Shown in pieces: positions 34,700-47,040 of a DNA stretch of 64,000 nt. Source of the stretch: Meghimatium bilineatum (lineage: Eukaryota > Mollusca > Gastropoda > Stylommatophora > Philomycidae); the NCBI GenBank assembly GCA_034231615.1, contig CM067298.1, positions 6,317,799 to 6,381,798 on the forward strand, read 5' to 3'. The translations under genes and the position numbers were made by a program. The notes below the pieces were generated by a model. It was given only the letters and a program-made list of their open reading frames with translations. It ran no database searches and was not told where the DNA came from. Each line of letters opens with the position of its first letter. Position 1 is the first letter of the stretch.

Positions 34700-35520
34700 T
34701 GTGAGGGGAGGTCTGTAAGTAATGCACCACATTATTTTTCTCAGCTAGTGAGATAGCATAATGAAATTTTTGCACTTTAAATTTATAATGTTCTGATTAT
34801 CTGTATGAAAATGCTCTGCATTTGAACAATTGGTACAGCTGCATTGACTATTATAGTCGCACTCCATCAGCAACTTGCATTACAAACAACGAAATGTGAT
34901 ATATAATTTCTTGTTGCAAAAAAAGAAACTGGTGTTAATATTCACAAATATTTGTGTACAGTGTATGAAGTTATTCAGTTGATAGAAGCAATTTTAGTCA
35001 CTGGGTTCATAGACTTAAAGCTTGGGGATGAAGACAGACGGAACTGTTATCTGCTACTCTCTGGACATTCTGCCACAGCAACCAGATTAGACATGCTGAA
35101 GTGTTCTAATGTGATTATTTACAGTGATATCACTAGTGAACAAATGGTCCAGCAACTTTCAGTCAGCAAGGGACGTGTGATTTAATATATTAAAACTTGA
35201 CAATTCTGCAAAGTTCAACCACACTAGAATCCAAGAGAACTGCTTCTCCTTTACATACTGTCAAACAAGTCTGCCAACATATGAGGCAATCACAAAACTG
35301 GTTTGGACTGTACTTCACCCTATAGTCCTGATCTGACTCCCTCCGGTTTTGCATCCTTTTACATAAAGAACCACCTCATGGGACATAGGGGAAAGATGAT
35401 GAGTGTGTGATTCAAGTAATAAAGAAATAGTTACATAGTCACAGCTAAACTTGGTATGAACAAGTTATACGCACACTTGTTTTGTGCTGGCATAAAGCCA
35501 TACAAATAAATAGGGGTTGA
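34700..35520 (+). mobile_element. Mariner-like DNA transposon relic
   Basis: The left end reads GTAAGTAATGCACCACATTA, like the ends of several mariner elements. Downstream translation shows a DITSEQMVQQLSVSKGRV segment, reminiscent of the paired-like DNA-binding region. After frameshifts it continues SPYSPDLTPSGF and NHLMGHRG, matching the mariner 'YSPDLxPSDF' catalytic block. Many stops are present, so it is inactive. No clear right terminal inverted repeat was found. Confidence 0.65.
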
Positions 35521-35879
35521 GTAATAGATGTTTACAGCACATATCTGCGTATATTGTGTACAAATTTATTGTATTTTTCATAAAACGTTCCTCACACACA
35601 AAAAATAGATCATTTCATCCTCCTCATGACCGGAAAAATCATGCACATTACTATATCTTGCACCTTTGGTCTGTCTTGGTATTAAGACTTCTGTCTAACT
35701 ACAAAGGAATCACAATCCCAGGATGATCTGATCATGCAGAAAGATGGGAGCTATATTATCACGACAAAATGTAATATAAACATTGATAGGCCAGTAAAAA
35801 TATTCTCATTAGCATGTTGGTTGTTTTTTTAAATTTCCATTTGTTATTACATCCTGTATCATATGTAACAATTTTACTG

Positions 35880-36330
35880 TGTCTATGTCTTTACTATATG
35901 AAACAGACACAGATTCGTTGGGCAGGTTATTTGGTACATGTGCCAAACTATCGCCTGCCAAAGATACTTCTCTATGGTGAGCTGGAGACCGGTAAACGAT
36001 CTCAAGGTGGCAAAAAGAAACGCTACAAGGACTCATTAAAGACCTCAGAAATCGACCAAGAAATAGACCAAGACACATGGGAAGAACTTTCACAAAATAG
36101 ATCTATATGGCGCTCTACGGTCAAAAAGAGCGCATCATCATGTGACAAGCTGAGAAATGCTGCAGCCCAACAGCGGACAGTTGCTAGAAAGTCAATGAAT
36201 AGACCAAAATCCCATTCCATGCCCAAACTGTCCAAGAACATTTACAGTTCAAATAGGGCTCATTAGCCATCTACGAACTATTAAGCATGGTCATAATTCT
36301 AACTGAATTTTCAAAGGTGGATGTAAAAAA
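35880..36330 (+). mobile_element. LINE 3' end with C2H2 zinc finger (same family as 42510-46490)
   Basis: The frame encodes QTQIRWAGYLVHVPNYRLP, LLYGELETGKRSQGGKKKRY and TWEELSQNRSIWRS. After a frameshift near 36205 it continues CPNCPRTFTVQIGLISHLRT. This is the well-known end of an endonuclease/RT family found in many aquatic animals. It is 5'-truncated. Confidence 0.8.
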
Positions 36331-36619
36331 ATGGTCATTATCATTTATGATGGACGAACATACTATATGAAAACCAACAGTTTGTGGTCTTAATATGCAG
36401 GAAAGTTAATGGTGGGTCTAGGTAGAAGGTAGAACATATTTTCTACTTGATACTGTTGTGTAGTGAATGTAGAATTGGTGTATTTTCTTATTAGTAATTA
36501 ATTAAAAGTTTAAAAATGGAGAATAGAATATGCCAGTTAAGTTTTCCTGAAAATCACAAACACTATAGTGAAAACATATTGAGATTCCTGATTATTGATT
36601 AGTAACCAGCTTTATGGCA
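36331..36619. other. Intergenic, nothing recognised
   Basis: AT-rich sequence. Confidence 0.3.
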
Positions 36620-36900
36620 CAGTCAGCATTCCTGTGGTTTGCTCTCCATTCCAGCAGCCATCCAAGAGTATGCAGACCTAAAAGTCCCAGTCAGATGTTG
36701 ATTATGTGATCTTCATAACTTTCCAATGAGGACACACTTTATTTCCTCACTCTTGGCTAACCTTCTTCCCGCTGTAGTAAATCAATGACTTCCCTTATTA
36801 GGTTGGCGCTATCTTTCTTCAATACTGTCACATCAATCAGCAACATTGCCCACCAATGAGTCTGCTTTGTTGTTACCTCTGACCCTTGCATAACAGGGGC
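36620..36900 (+). repeat. Uninterrupted dispersed repeat (empty site of 28150-30045)
   Basis: Its left part matches 28150-28305 and its right part matches 29926-30045, here contiguous. This indicates that the RNase H LINE interrupted another copy. Confidence 0.7.
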
Positions 36901-37019
36901 AGTATATTCATATAATACTGTAGACAATTGAGTTGTTTAGTAATACGACCCATTCCTTCCTTAATATGTTCTTGTCTGTGGAAGTAAGGAAGATGATTCT
37001 TTATTGCTTCTTCTTTTCT

Positions 37020-37160
37020 CAAACTACAGTTGGTTACCAGGATGTAGGCCAGTTAAAGATTGTTTTTTGTAATTTACAGCTTAGCTGCGATATCTCAGCC
37101 TGACATATCTGACTTAAACATGGCTTTTGTATCACTTTGACCTACAGGATGGGACAACCA
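37020..37160 (+). repeat. Dispersed repeat copy (AATTTACAGCTTAGCTGCGA)
   Basis: Shares an ordered set of blocks with 15570-15700: CCAGGATGTAG, TTTACAGCTTAGCTG, GATATCT and CTTAA.ATGGCTT. No coding sense was found. Nothing is recognised in 37161-37640. Confidence 0.6.
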
Positions 37161-37639
37161 ACTCCATACCCTAAAATCTCCTTTGTTGCCTCGCACAGCA
37201 TGTCCGGTAGGTAATCGTGTCACTATTCTTTGCTTCCTAGTCATGCCCCATGTAAGGGGGTCAAAGGTCATCATTATTATTTAGATATATCATGGTCTAT
37301 ATGATGATTGATGATGACAGAAACCATGAAGATGTTTGCTGATTTTGTTTTCTATGCCAGGTGGTTTGAGTTTTACTATCATCTCCTGTATAGTGTTTCT
37401 CCGGTATGTTTCTTTATGGATATTTTTTCTGAACGGCTCTTTTTGCAAGTACCAAATGATTGTTTTAACTTTGTGAGACTGCAGGATGCAAATGTGCAAC
37501 TGGACAGCATTCAAATCCGGTGGCGGCTTTACTGTGACTGTCTTTCAATCTCGAAACATGATTCAGATAAATGAGTTGATTCTATACTAGTAGTCTAGGT
37601 ATTAGCCATCACCTGAACAAGTGTAGCCATTATCATTTC

Positions 37640-38160
37640 AGGGTGTGTATGTTAGCTGTTACATATACAGTGGTCATTGAATTGAGGTGTATGTATGTTA
37701 GCTCATACATGTGCACATATGTTAGCTCATACAGGTGACAGGTGCACATGTATTAGTTCATACAGGTGACAGGTGCACATGTATTAGCTCTTATAGGTGA
37801 TAGGTACACATGTTAGCTCTTACAAGTGACAGGTGCATATATGTTAGCTCATACAGGTGACAGGTGCACATCTTAACTTTTACAGGAGACAGGTGCATAT
37901 ATATTAGCTGTGACATGTGCACATGTGTTAGTTGTTACAGATACAGTGATCATTGAATTGAGGTGTATGTATGTTTGCTCTTACAGGCAACATGTGCACA
38001 TATGTTAGTTCTTACAGGTAACAGGTGCACATATGTTAGTTCTTACAGGTAACAGGTGCACATATGTTTGCTCTTACAGATGCACAGTGATCGTCAAATT
38101 GAGGTACCTGTGTTCACTCTTACAGGTGACTGGTGCACAGTGATCATCAAAGAATTCAGG
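37640..38160. repeat. ~30-bp minisatellite (TTACAGGTGACAGGTGCACA type), ~14 copies
   Basis: Units alternate TTAGCTCATACAGG and GACAGGTGCACATG blocks with variable length. The 38161-39100 stretch that follows is AT-rich with nothing recognised. Confidence 0.8.
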
Positions 38161-39104
38161 TGCATAAGATCATCACAATTAATTTGCTGGAAATTTCCCT
38201 TGTTTTATGTTGTGTTTGTACCATTGTATCTCTTTCTTTGTCATATTTTTAATTGTCTAGATAATGTAAGAATATTCTTCTAATTGTGTTGTTGATAGTA
38301 GCAATGTTTCATGTTATTTATTTCAGATATTACCCTAGACTCACATATGTATGTAGGTTTATTTATTTTCTGCCAACATTTATACTGAATAACTGCTGGC
38401 TTCATTTGTACCAAATTATTATATCAAATCCCAGTCTGAACATCAGTGGAAAGTTCATTTGTGCATTTGTTCATACTTCAATCATTCTCTATTATTTGTA
38501 ATAAATGAACACTTATATTTTTGTTTTGTAATTTTGTTTATTGTATTTGGACACCCACCCCTATTATATACAGATATAGGCCTACTATTATGTTTAGTGT
38601 TAATAATCATATGTTGAATTTTGTTGTTTATCATATATGTTTGTCTATATGTTATTTACATATTAATAATTTGACTCCATATTTTGTATATTTGTAGTAA
38701 TAGTTCTGTGCACACTTTTTCTTAAATCCTGAAGTGTTTTTTCTGCATATTTATTTTTATTACTTGGGCCGCCCCTTCATTGAAATCATCCATTAACTGT
38801 ACATTACTTTTTTTAAATTTGTATTATTTTTTTTAATGTATTATTTGTATGTATTAATCAAGAAAGGACATTATTTATTGTCCTCAAATGTTGCTATGAC
38901 TAGTTTACTTGCTGTGCATGTGATCAAATTATGAGGTGATCATATCATCGTTGTTGTTTTTTTGCTGAAGTTAATCAATCATCTTTATAGTCAAGATTCC
39001 TATTGTGTAACCCAAGTTGAGAGTTTACAGGGCAGATAAAGTGATTACCACAGATAAATATTCACACATTCCTTATCATTTTTGTCATTTCTCATAGTTG
39101 CCCA

Positions 39105-39350
39105 TCAAGTCTCTAGTCATATTTCATCACCCTTTCTTGATCTTTATTTTAATCATCATTCCTTGAACTTTATTTTAATCATCCTTTCTTGATCTTTATT
39201 TTTGTCATTCTTTCTTGAACTTTATTTTCATTATCTTTTCTTGATCTTTATTTTTATCATTTTTTTAAATCTTTATTTTTATTATCATTCATTGAACTTT
39301 ATTTTTGTCATCCTTTCTTGAACTTTATTTTATCATCCTTTCTTGATTTT
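39105..39350. repeat. ~27-bp minisatellite (CTTGATCTTTATTTT type), ~9 copies
   Basis: Units alternate CTTGATCTTTATTTT and CTTGAACTTTATTTT, separated by ATCATCCTTT-like spacers. Confidence 0.75.
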
Positions 39351-39404
39351 TTGTTGTTGTTATTTTCTGTCTAAAAATTAAGCTGTGCTTAAATTTGTCA
39401 TTGG

Positions 39405-39480
39405 CACTCTCAATAGTAAAGAGGCTAGCACACTGACTTGATTAATGCAGCAGTGGTGGTTTGATTCCCAGTTTAAAAAG
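39405..39480 (+). repeat. tRNA-derived SINE head
   Basis: TAGCACACTG (39426-39435) resembles an A box. GGTTTGATTCC (39458-39468) matches the B-box consensus at 10 of 11 positions, with tRNA-like spacing. No clover-leaf is preserved. Confidence 0.5.
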
Positions 39481-42400
39481 GAAATGCATAACCACAGTTA
39501 ATATTGTCCATATTTCTATACACCTGATGTCTTTAACTTTAGTTTTGATTATGCTATAGCGCACTAATGATTGTCACAAGTAATCTGTGCTGGCACAAAC
39601 ACTACATAGTTAAACATGAAGAAAATTTCTTTAACAACTGTTTAATATTCAGTAAAGATATTTTTAATTAGAATTTTTGTCTGGGCAATTGTTGTGGTAG
39701 TTTTTCCTTGTCTGGCTTTAGTGACCAGCCTTATTTTCTGTATTACTTTTCCTAAGTCTATCTCAGGTTTGTCACACCATTGTTTTAACTCATTTTTGGG
39801 CTTACATTCTTCCACTTTATTTGGTCGATTTTTGCATGCTTGACAAGAACATCCCTCTTTTTTCACTCATGTTATTAGCTATTATCAGCCACTCATTGTT
39901 GTTAGCTGTTATCAGCCAGCCATGTTGTTAGCTGTAGCCACAACTATAACTGTAGCCATAGTTGTAGTTGTTTGTATCAGCCACTCATTGTTGTTTGCCA
40001 CTGTCAGACACTCAGGTTTGAAAGTTTTGCTACCCTCATAGTTGGCACCAAAGAGAACAATTTAACTGTTATCTCCCATTCGTGTCTAAAAAAAACACAG
40101 TTTCTCTTCTCATGTAGAACTCATTGTGACAGTTCTGGACAATTCACTGTATTTACAAACTATACAAATGTATTGCAAATGAAAATCCAGGAAATATCAC
40201 ATTGCTTTAAAGCTAGCAATCAACAGAAAATTGTATAGGATACAAAAGGCAGATAACAGTTAAATTATTTTCTGTTCATCAAATATTACAAGTATGAGGA
40301 GTGGCTACCCTTACACCACTTTGTGATAAAAATGAGTTTGGTAAAGGCATAGAAAGCAAATTGGATTATGAACTGTCTAGTATGAGCTGTTACACAAAGG
40401 AGCCAGACACTGTAGACAGGGTCAGATGACTATCACAGGTTCATACTTCACATACTTCACATTCAGATGATGTCTCCGGTAGCCATGGTGACTGGATGAA
40501 GAACCTCTACTATTGTTTTATGGTTAAAGGTTCTGTTGTAACCTAATTGGATTAAGTCTACTGATGAAAGAATTGTACATCACCATATAAGATAGTTTAT
40601 ATTTAACCAAAGTTATCCAACCAACCAGATGATGGTTGTAAGACATAATACGGAAAAGGTTATTGGAAAGTCGTGATTTGATTTATGGTATTTATCAGAA
40701 GATTAAAAACTAGCAAATATTGTTTAATTTTTAGCATTCTTCTTTATTTTTTTATCCTAAACATTTATCATATTTGTATAGCAATGCTGCAATATCTGCA
40801 CCTTGCATGTATACTCTCAACATATCTATTCTGAAAATTTGCATTTTTAGACCAGGTCTGTTTCCTTCATTAACTTGGACTCATCTGAACTAAACTGTAG
40901 TGTTACTATTTGTTACTACAACCTCCCACCTGAACATCTGAACTAAATTGTAGTGTCACTATATGTTACCACAGCCTCCCACCTGAACATCTGAACTAAA
41001 TTGTAGTGTTACTATATGTTACCACAGCCTCCAAACCTGAACAAAGAGTCTAGGTCTGTCTGGGCTCACTATTATTATTATTGGCTATTATTTAATTTTG
41101 TCATCTCACTCATCTTAGGTCCCTGTTTTCCAGCATTATGCCCTTGCCTTCATATCTAGTTTAGCTTACAGATTTATATAATTTGTTTTACTTTTTTCCC
41201 CCCATAGTTTTATTATGCCAGTACATACATATTTCTTTGCTTTTCTTCCCATTTTCTCAGACACTAGACCTGACAATTTCATCTCTTGTGTCAAATATTT
41301 CAACAATGATTAATGAATGCAGTTAACTTTTTTCTGTGTTGTATTAACTCATATAATTCAAATCTCATTCATAATTATATTGTCATAGATAGGTTCATTG
41401 ATCTTTGATTCTGAATGTCTTTGGTACCAACAGAACTTTGTTAGCAAGTATTTTTATCTTTTATTACATGTAACTATGGATTCCTAGAGAGTTTCCCTTT
41501 TGTGTGTATGTGTTTGTTAGTATGATGTTCAGATCATTTCACAGTTACAAATCAAGACAATGTATAACTCAATTATAGGTGGTCATTTACAGTTATAAAG
41601 ATTTTTTTGGTTATCCTTAGCCTTCATTTGTTGTTTGAACACTGAACAATCTTTTGTATTTTTATTACCTTTAACTTACATTGTCTAGATTCTTTGTTAT
41701 CTCACTTTGGCCTCCACACTCTCCTGTATTTTAATTACCTTTATCTCACATTGTCTGAACTATTTTCTGTATGTTCATTACTTCTGTGTTTTAACTTTTC
41801 TTTTTGCTCATTAATTTTATCAACCTCTGTATTGACTCTCTTCATGTTAATTACGGTACTTCTATCAGACTTTGAACATTTTTCTCTATTTTAATTAATT
41901 TTTATCAGTCACTTTTTTAACTCTGTTAAATATCCACACCTTGTCAGATATCCTCTTGACAGTTTATTCAATAGTACATTATTCTAGTTATTGCTGCTTG
42001 GTTTTGTTACGATGGCACTCTCCACCTTGTCAGATATCCTTTGACAAGTTGGTGATTTATTGTTGTACAAAACCAAGGGTTAGCAGATAATCAAGATCCT
42101 AAAAGTACCTCCTCATGGTGCTTCCTGGAAACAAATTGCTTCAGAGCTTGTCTGCAGCAATCTGGCTAATACTTTATGGATTGTGTCCGGGCAGTGTAGA
42201 TTGAGATGGAATGAAAATTGATTTCACAGAACAAACAAGATCTCTATAAGACACCTCTCTGACCCACTTCCAAAATACTGTTGCAGCACAGTGTAAGGCG
42301 ACATATGGCCTGAACTGCCAGACTATCATGTCTCAAGCTCACAACAGCTAGAATAATGTGCAAGTTCTCAGAGAAGTATGTGCCTTTCAGCCTGACATCT

Positions 42401-42500
42401 GACTTCATCATAGCATGTAGGTCACGTTGACCCTCTTTGCAATGTCAAACTTCACACATAAACCTCCATCACCTCTTGCTGTTTGTCTGTCGAAGTCAAG
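39481..42500. other. Intergenic, no gene recognised
   Basis: Contains a 3-copy ~57-bp repeat at 40870-41030, a degenerate ~60-bp repeat at 41640-41900, one copy of a scattered ~50-bp motif at 41998-42043 and a dispersed-repeat piece near 42385-42460. A 74-codon minus frame at 39642-39866 (GCSCQACKNRP start) lacks supporting signals. Confidence 0.35.
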
Positions 42501-43867
42501 GATGACTATTCAGCTCAACTGGGATGATAAAGATGTCCACAGTGTGCCCGACTGTGACCAATGAGTCATATGTGTGCTTGGAATTGTCTACCACACTCTG
42601 GACGTGTGTGGGTGGAGTCTGTGGAACATTGAGCAGCTCATTCCTTTCTTCTAGCATGTTTTTGTTGCTCATTATTATGTCTGAGGTTCTCTGCAGCTGC
42701 TACCCCACTCTTGATTCTGGGACGTCAGTCGGATCTGTCTTGTGCAAAATTCTCCCATGAATTTGAGTCTATTTTGAAGTGAGTCAGTGATGTCTTAAGA
42801 GTATCTTTAAAACGTGTCGTCTGTCCTCCTGTCTTGTGGGAGTCAGTCTGAAGTTCTTAATATTATAGTTTTTGGGTAGACGATGATCTTTCATGCGGAC
42901 CATGTGTCCTGCCCAGCATGTCTGCGCCTTCATCAACATTGTATGTATGCTTTACAGACTTAGATTTCATCATTACTTCACTGTCTGGTATTTCATCCCA
43001 CCAATGGATGTTGAGTATCTTACGAAGGCAGTTTAGGTGGAAGCGCTTGAGTCTTCTAGCGTGTCTGGCATATAATGTCCATGTTTCACAGGCATAAAGG
43101 AGTGACATTATTACTGCTGCCTGGTAAACTATGAGTTTGGTGGTAGTTGTTATTCCCCTTTTTTCCCATACGTTTTTTCACAGTCTTCCAAATGGTACTA
43201 GCTTCCGCTATTCTGTTGTTTACCTCATTGTCGATGTTTACATCTTGTGAGAGTGTTGCACATGTAAGTAACATTATTGACTGCTTGAAGTTCTTCTTCT
43301 TTGATCTTCATACGGGGATTTAAGTGTGGTTTGTTTGATGTGGGTTGAAATATTACCTCTGTTTTCTTTTTATTGATGGTGAAACCAAAGTTGTCGCAGT
43401 CTTCAGCAAATTGGTTTAGTGACCTGCATACTGTCTGCAGAATCCGCATACCATGAGCAGTCATCTGCATAGAGGAGTTCCCTGATCATTGTGTCGCGCA
43501 CCTTAGTTTTGGCTTGCAAACACTGAAGGTTGAAAAGTTTACCGTCTGTTCTGTATCTTATGTCTATTCATGTTACATCACTTGATCTGGATGTGCCTAT
43601 CGTGGTAGAAAACGCCAGACTGAACAGTAGTGGAGCTAGAATGCATCCTTGTTTGACCCCATTTGACACTCCATCACTGATAACAATGGCAATCATGGCG
43701 TCATGGAGCTGTCACACTATGTTGATAAACTTGGGGGGGGGGCACATTTGGCTTGCACTTATCACAGCCCAACTCTGTTCAGTGTCAAATACCTTTATAA
43801 GGTCTACAAATGTTGTGAAAAGTTCCCTTTGGAGTTCTTGAATTTTTACTTGGAGTTGATGGGCAGC

Positions 43868-44052
43868 AAAGATCATGTCCGGGAATGGGGTAATGAAGTG
43901 TTGCTAATAAAAAAAACCACAAATAATAACACACGCAAATCGACGTTTCGACCAAAAGGCCTTTATTAAGACAAATATTAAAACATACAACAGAAACCGA
44001 ACAGTAAGAATTATGGACGTTCGCATTAACATGTGTAATAAAGATCATGTCC
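43868..44052 (-). mobile_element. Penelope-like 3' segment inserted in the LINE, with 13-bp target duplication
   Basis: AAAGATCATGTCC is present at 43868-43880 and 44040-44052. The 159 bp between them (43881-44039) interrupt the host LINE. On the minus strand the insert contains AATAAAGGCCTTTTGGTCG followed by AAACGTC, resembling a hammerhead-ribozyme core (stem II plus GAAAC) as found at Penelope-like element ends. It is homologous to 55690-55830. Confidence 0.75.
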
Positions 44053-45842
44053 ACTGTCCCACGACCAGCATGAAATCCGCACTGACATTCAGGCAGAAGA
44101 TCATCTGTGAGTTTCTGTGTAAATCGGTTCAGCATTACACGAGCTAATATTTTACCAGCTATTAATACTAACGATATCCCTCGATTGTTGTCACATTCCT
44201 GTTGATTTCCTTTGCCTTTATGTAGGCGGACAATTGGGACATCTTTCATGTTTTGATGTAGGGTTACTGAGTTCTAGTACGTAACAAATATCTTGGTACG
44301 CTTCTGTACAGCAACTCTTCTATCGTGTAGATGTCTGCTGGGATGACATCCATACCAGAAGATTTTCCATGCGGCATCTGTCCAATGACAGTATGTACTT
44401 CTTGATGTGTTGGTGGTATGTCAAGCTCTTCTCGTATGTTGAATGCTGGTATGTGATCTATTGCTTCTTCGCTGTAGGGTGGTGGCTTATTTAAAACTGC
44501 TTTGAAATGTTGTGCCCATCCATCTAGGATCTGGGTTTTCTCTCTGAAAGCAAGACTAACTTATCTGCGTTAAGCAAGGCTGGGGATTCTGCAGAACTTG
44601 GGCCGTATATTGTTCTCAATGCATCCTAGAATCGCGTGTAGTCCCTCCTGTCCGCTAAATTCTGGATCTCCTTGAATGTTTCTTGCAAGCACCTACCATA
44701 TATTATACCTACCATATATTATACCTACACCTACCATATATCTTCCTTAGTTTCCGTTGCTGCGGGCTCTGTGGTATATTACTTTTATTTTTAAAGGTTA
44801 AGATGTATCGCCTTAAAGATTTCTGAAGACACTGTTCTTTTCCTCTAGCAGAGTAGTATTGTCATCGAACCAGTCTTGGTTTTTGTGCATCTCCAGACCG
44901 AAATATTCCTTAGCTGTAGCATAAAGGATGTTTGAGAAGGATGACCAACCATCCTCAACATTAACATCTTACAGGTTCAAGTCTTTTAGTTTTATGTTCA
45001 TATCCTGCGAGAGGTTCGTTGCTGTGCTGAGGTTTATTAATTTTCCAGCATCAAAGTGTTTCATTACTGTATATCCTTGTGTACGCCTCTTGTGCATGAT
45101 GTGAAAGTTGAATTTAGACACTATCAGTCTGTGGTAAATCCAGCATTCTGCGCCACACGTGGCTGTAGTTATTCGTAAGTCTCTCGTGTCTCTCCTCCTG
45201 GGGATTACATAATATATCATGTGTCACTGTTTAGAGAGTGGATGCACCCATGATGTCTTCTTGCGTGTAAGGCATACGAAATACTGAGTTGGTGATGGTG
45301 ATACCCATGAGTGGAACACAGTATCAAGGGGCGTAACCCGTTGCTGTTACATTTAACGATCCCATGCTTTCATAGGACTGCATTCCAGGACATGATATTT
45401 CCAACTCTTGCATTGACATCATCCTGAACGATAAGTTTATCTGATTTTGGTATAGACGATATCATTGCATTAAGTTCCTCAAAGAATTGGTCTTTTTCTT
45501 CATTTTTGTCATTGTCAGAGCACATGTGCAAATTAATGTTGTAAACTTCGTCTTTCCCACTTGTATGCGTTGTGTCTTGCGACGGTCGCCTAGTCCACAG
45601 GGAAGACTTGGGGGCCTTTGTACATGGTCGACTCTAACTACAAATCCAACTTCTGATTCCCGTTGCTTTGAGCTTTTGCGATCACTCCAAAAACAAACAA
45701 AAATGTTTGCCCTCCTCCTCTTTCTGAAAGCTGGCCTCCATCTAATAATCTTGTTTCGCTCACTGCTACAATGTCGAGCTTGTATCGGGACAATTCCTTT
45801 GCAACTAGCGCTATTCTACTTTCTGGTCTGTTTGCAGATGTT

Positions 45843-46063
45843 ATGTCTGTGGGCACTTTTCTTTTAGTGCTACTGGAGGGGATGATAGAAGGCAACAGGG
45901 GCAAAGTCCGCCCAAGACTCCGTTAGACAAAAGACATTCAGCAATGCCTGCGCATGTCACTGGAAGAGGCAGGACAACTTGCTCAAGACCGCGGAGAATT
46001 CAAGAGATCCATAGGAAAGACTACGTTCAGGAAATAATATGTCACCTGATGATGATGTCTGTG
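45843..46063 (+). mobile_element. Short RTE-like LINE insertion with 9-bp target duplication
   Basis: ATGTCTGTG flanks the insert at 45843-45851 and 46055-46063. The 203-bp insert encodes LEGMIEGNRGKVRPRLR and LRMSLEEAGQLAQDRGEF on the plus strand, the extreme C-terminus of an RTE-like protein. It ends in a TGATGATG-type tail. It splits the endonuclease domain of the host LINE. Confidence 0.75.
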
Positions 46064-46559
46064 AATGTGCGGACTTTCCACGATCCCACTAATAGAGGTT
46101 TCGTAATTATATTTGTGTTTTGACCGCAGTAGTTAGGCACCCGCCAGCAGCGGTGTGCTGGCCAGGTTAAGTTAGGCTGGCTATTTTCTGATGCTATGGG
46201 GGTCAGCAGAGTTAACTTGAATATGGCTGCTCAGTCGATCAGAGGGCTGCCGAATCCCATGTCTGTCTTGGAGTTTAAACAGGAAGCGACCCTTTGCCCT
46301 GATCCATCTGTGTGCAGAGTTGTGACAACAGCTTGAGTATTCCACACTTTCTGGTTAGTCATTTCCCCATCGCCGCAGGACTTGTGGTGTGAGTTGATAA
46401 CGACGGTTGATGATAGTTGAGTAATATCTAGTGCTGAATTTTGTTTCAAGTGTGGATGAGTTGCAAAAATATTGTTCTGTCCCTGAGTCACCTCTTACAT
46501 CATGTATGGATGGTAAACACTGTTTTCTAGCCTTTATTCCTCTTGTAACGAGTTACCTT

Positions 46560-46720
46560 CATTTTTATGTACATGGACACCTGGGTGTTGAGGGAAATGA
46601 AGGTGCAGACAGATTTGCCAATGTGGCCACAGTGACTAGGGGCAGCTCGATGGTCTGTGCTGATATTTTGAATGCAGTCATAGAGTTGGAAGATATGAAG
46701 ACAAAACTTCCGTATCTATA
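46560..46720 (+). mobile_element. RNase H fragment of a LINE
   Basis: The frame reads VHGHLGVEGNEGADRFANVA, the end of a retrotransposon RNase H domain (normally 'PGHxGVxGNExAD'). It is a fragment only. Confidence 0.7.
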
Positions 46721-46865
46721 GCTAGAATGCAGGACTTGGGAGTGAAGCATGGTGTGACTAGAATGCAGGACTTGGGAGTGAAGCATGGTGTGACTAGAAT
46801 GCAGGACTTGGGAGTGAAGCATGGTGTGACTAGATTGCAGGACTTGAGAGTGAATCATGGTGTTG
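46721..46865. repeat. 36-bp tandem repeat, 4 copies
   Basis: Units contain CTAGAATGCAGGACTTGGGA and then GTGAAGCATGGTGTGA. Three copies are near identical and the fourth is diverged. Confidence 0.9.
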
Positions 46866-47040
46866 CAAGAAACAAGTGGCATATAGAAATACAAAGACGA
46901 GTTATCAACCAACACATAACTGGAACAGTCAGTTACCACATGCTGAGGGACATACTGAGTATGAGATAAAATCACTAATGGACTTTTCAGGCCCTTGCAT
47001 GGACATAAGAGCGTCCAGATATTATAATCTAGTATTGTTA

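Larger units (their letters stand above)
42510..46490 (-). mobile_element. Nearly full-length degenerate LINE: endonuclease, RT, C2H2 zinc finger
   Basis: Read on the minus strand, the domains occur in order. An APE-type endonuclease begins SWKVRTFTD (near 46070) and resumes at SANRPESRIALVAKELSRY, DIVAVSETRL and CGAECWIYHRLIVSKFNF. The reverse transcriptase shows VPIVRLHKGKGNQQECDNN, RGISLVLIAGKILARVMLN and CQCGFHAGRGTVDMIF. The thumb shows NFGFTINKKKTEVIFQPTS. The C-terminal part shows YACETWTLYARHARRLKR, LRKILNIHWWDEIPDSEV and a remnant of the final CxxC...HxxxH finger near 42530. It carries many frameshifts and stops. Two younger insertions break it at 43881-44039 and 45852-46054. Confidence 0.85.

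Noticed and set aside
37308-37574. 88-codon plus frame and a 74-codon frame opposite
   Set aside because: Composition is not convincing, and there are no splice signals or recognisable motifs.
39642-39866. 74-codon minus frame with Cys residues (GCSCQACKNRP)
   Set aside because: It starts from GTG, has no splice or poly(A) support and no recognised family. It could still be a fragment of an unknown gene.
45487-45867. 126-codon plus frame
   Set aside because: Antisense shadow of the LINE endonuclease region on the minus strand.
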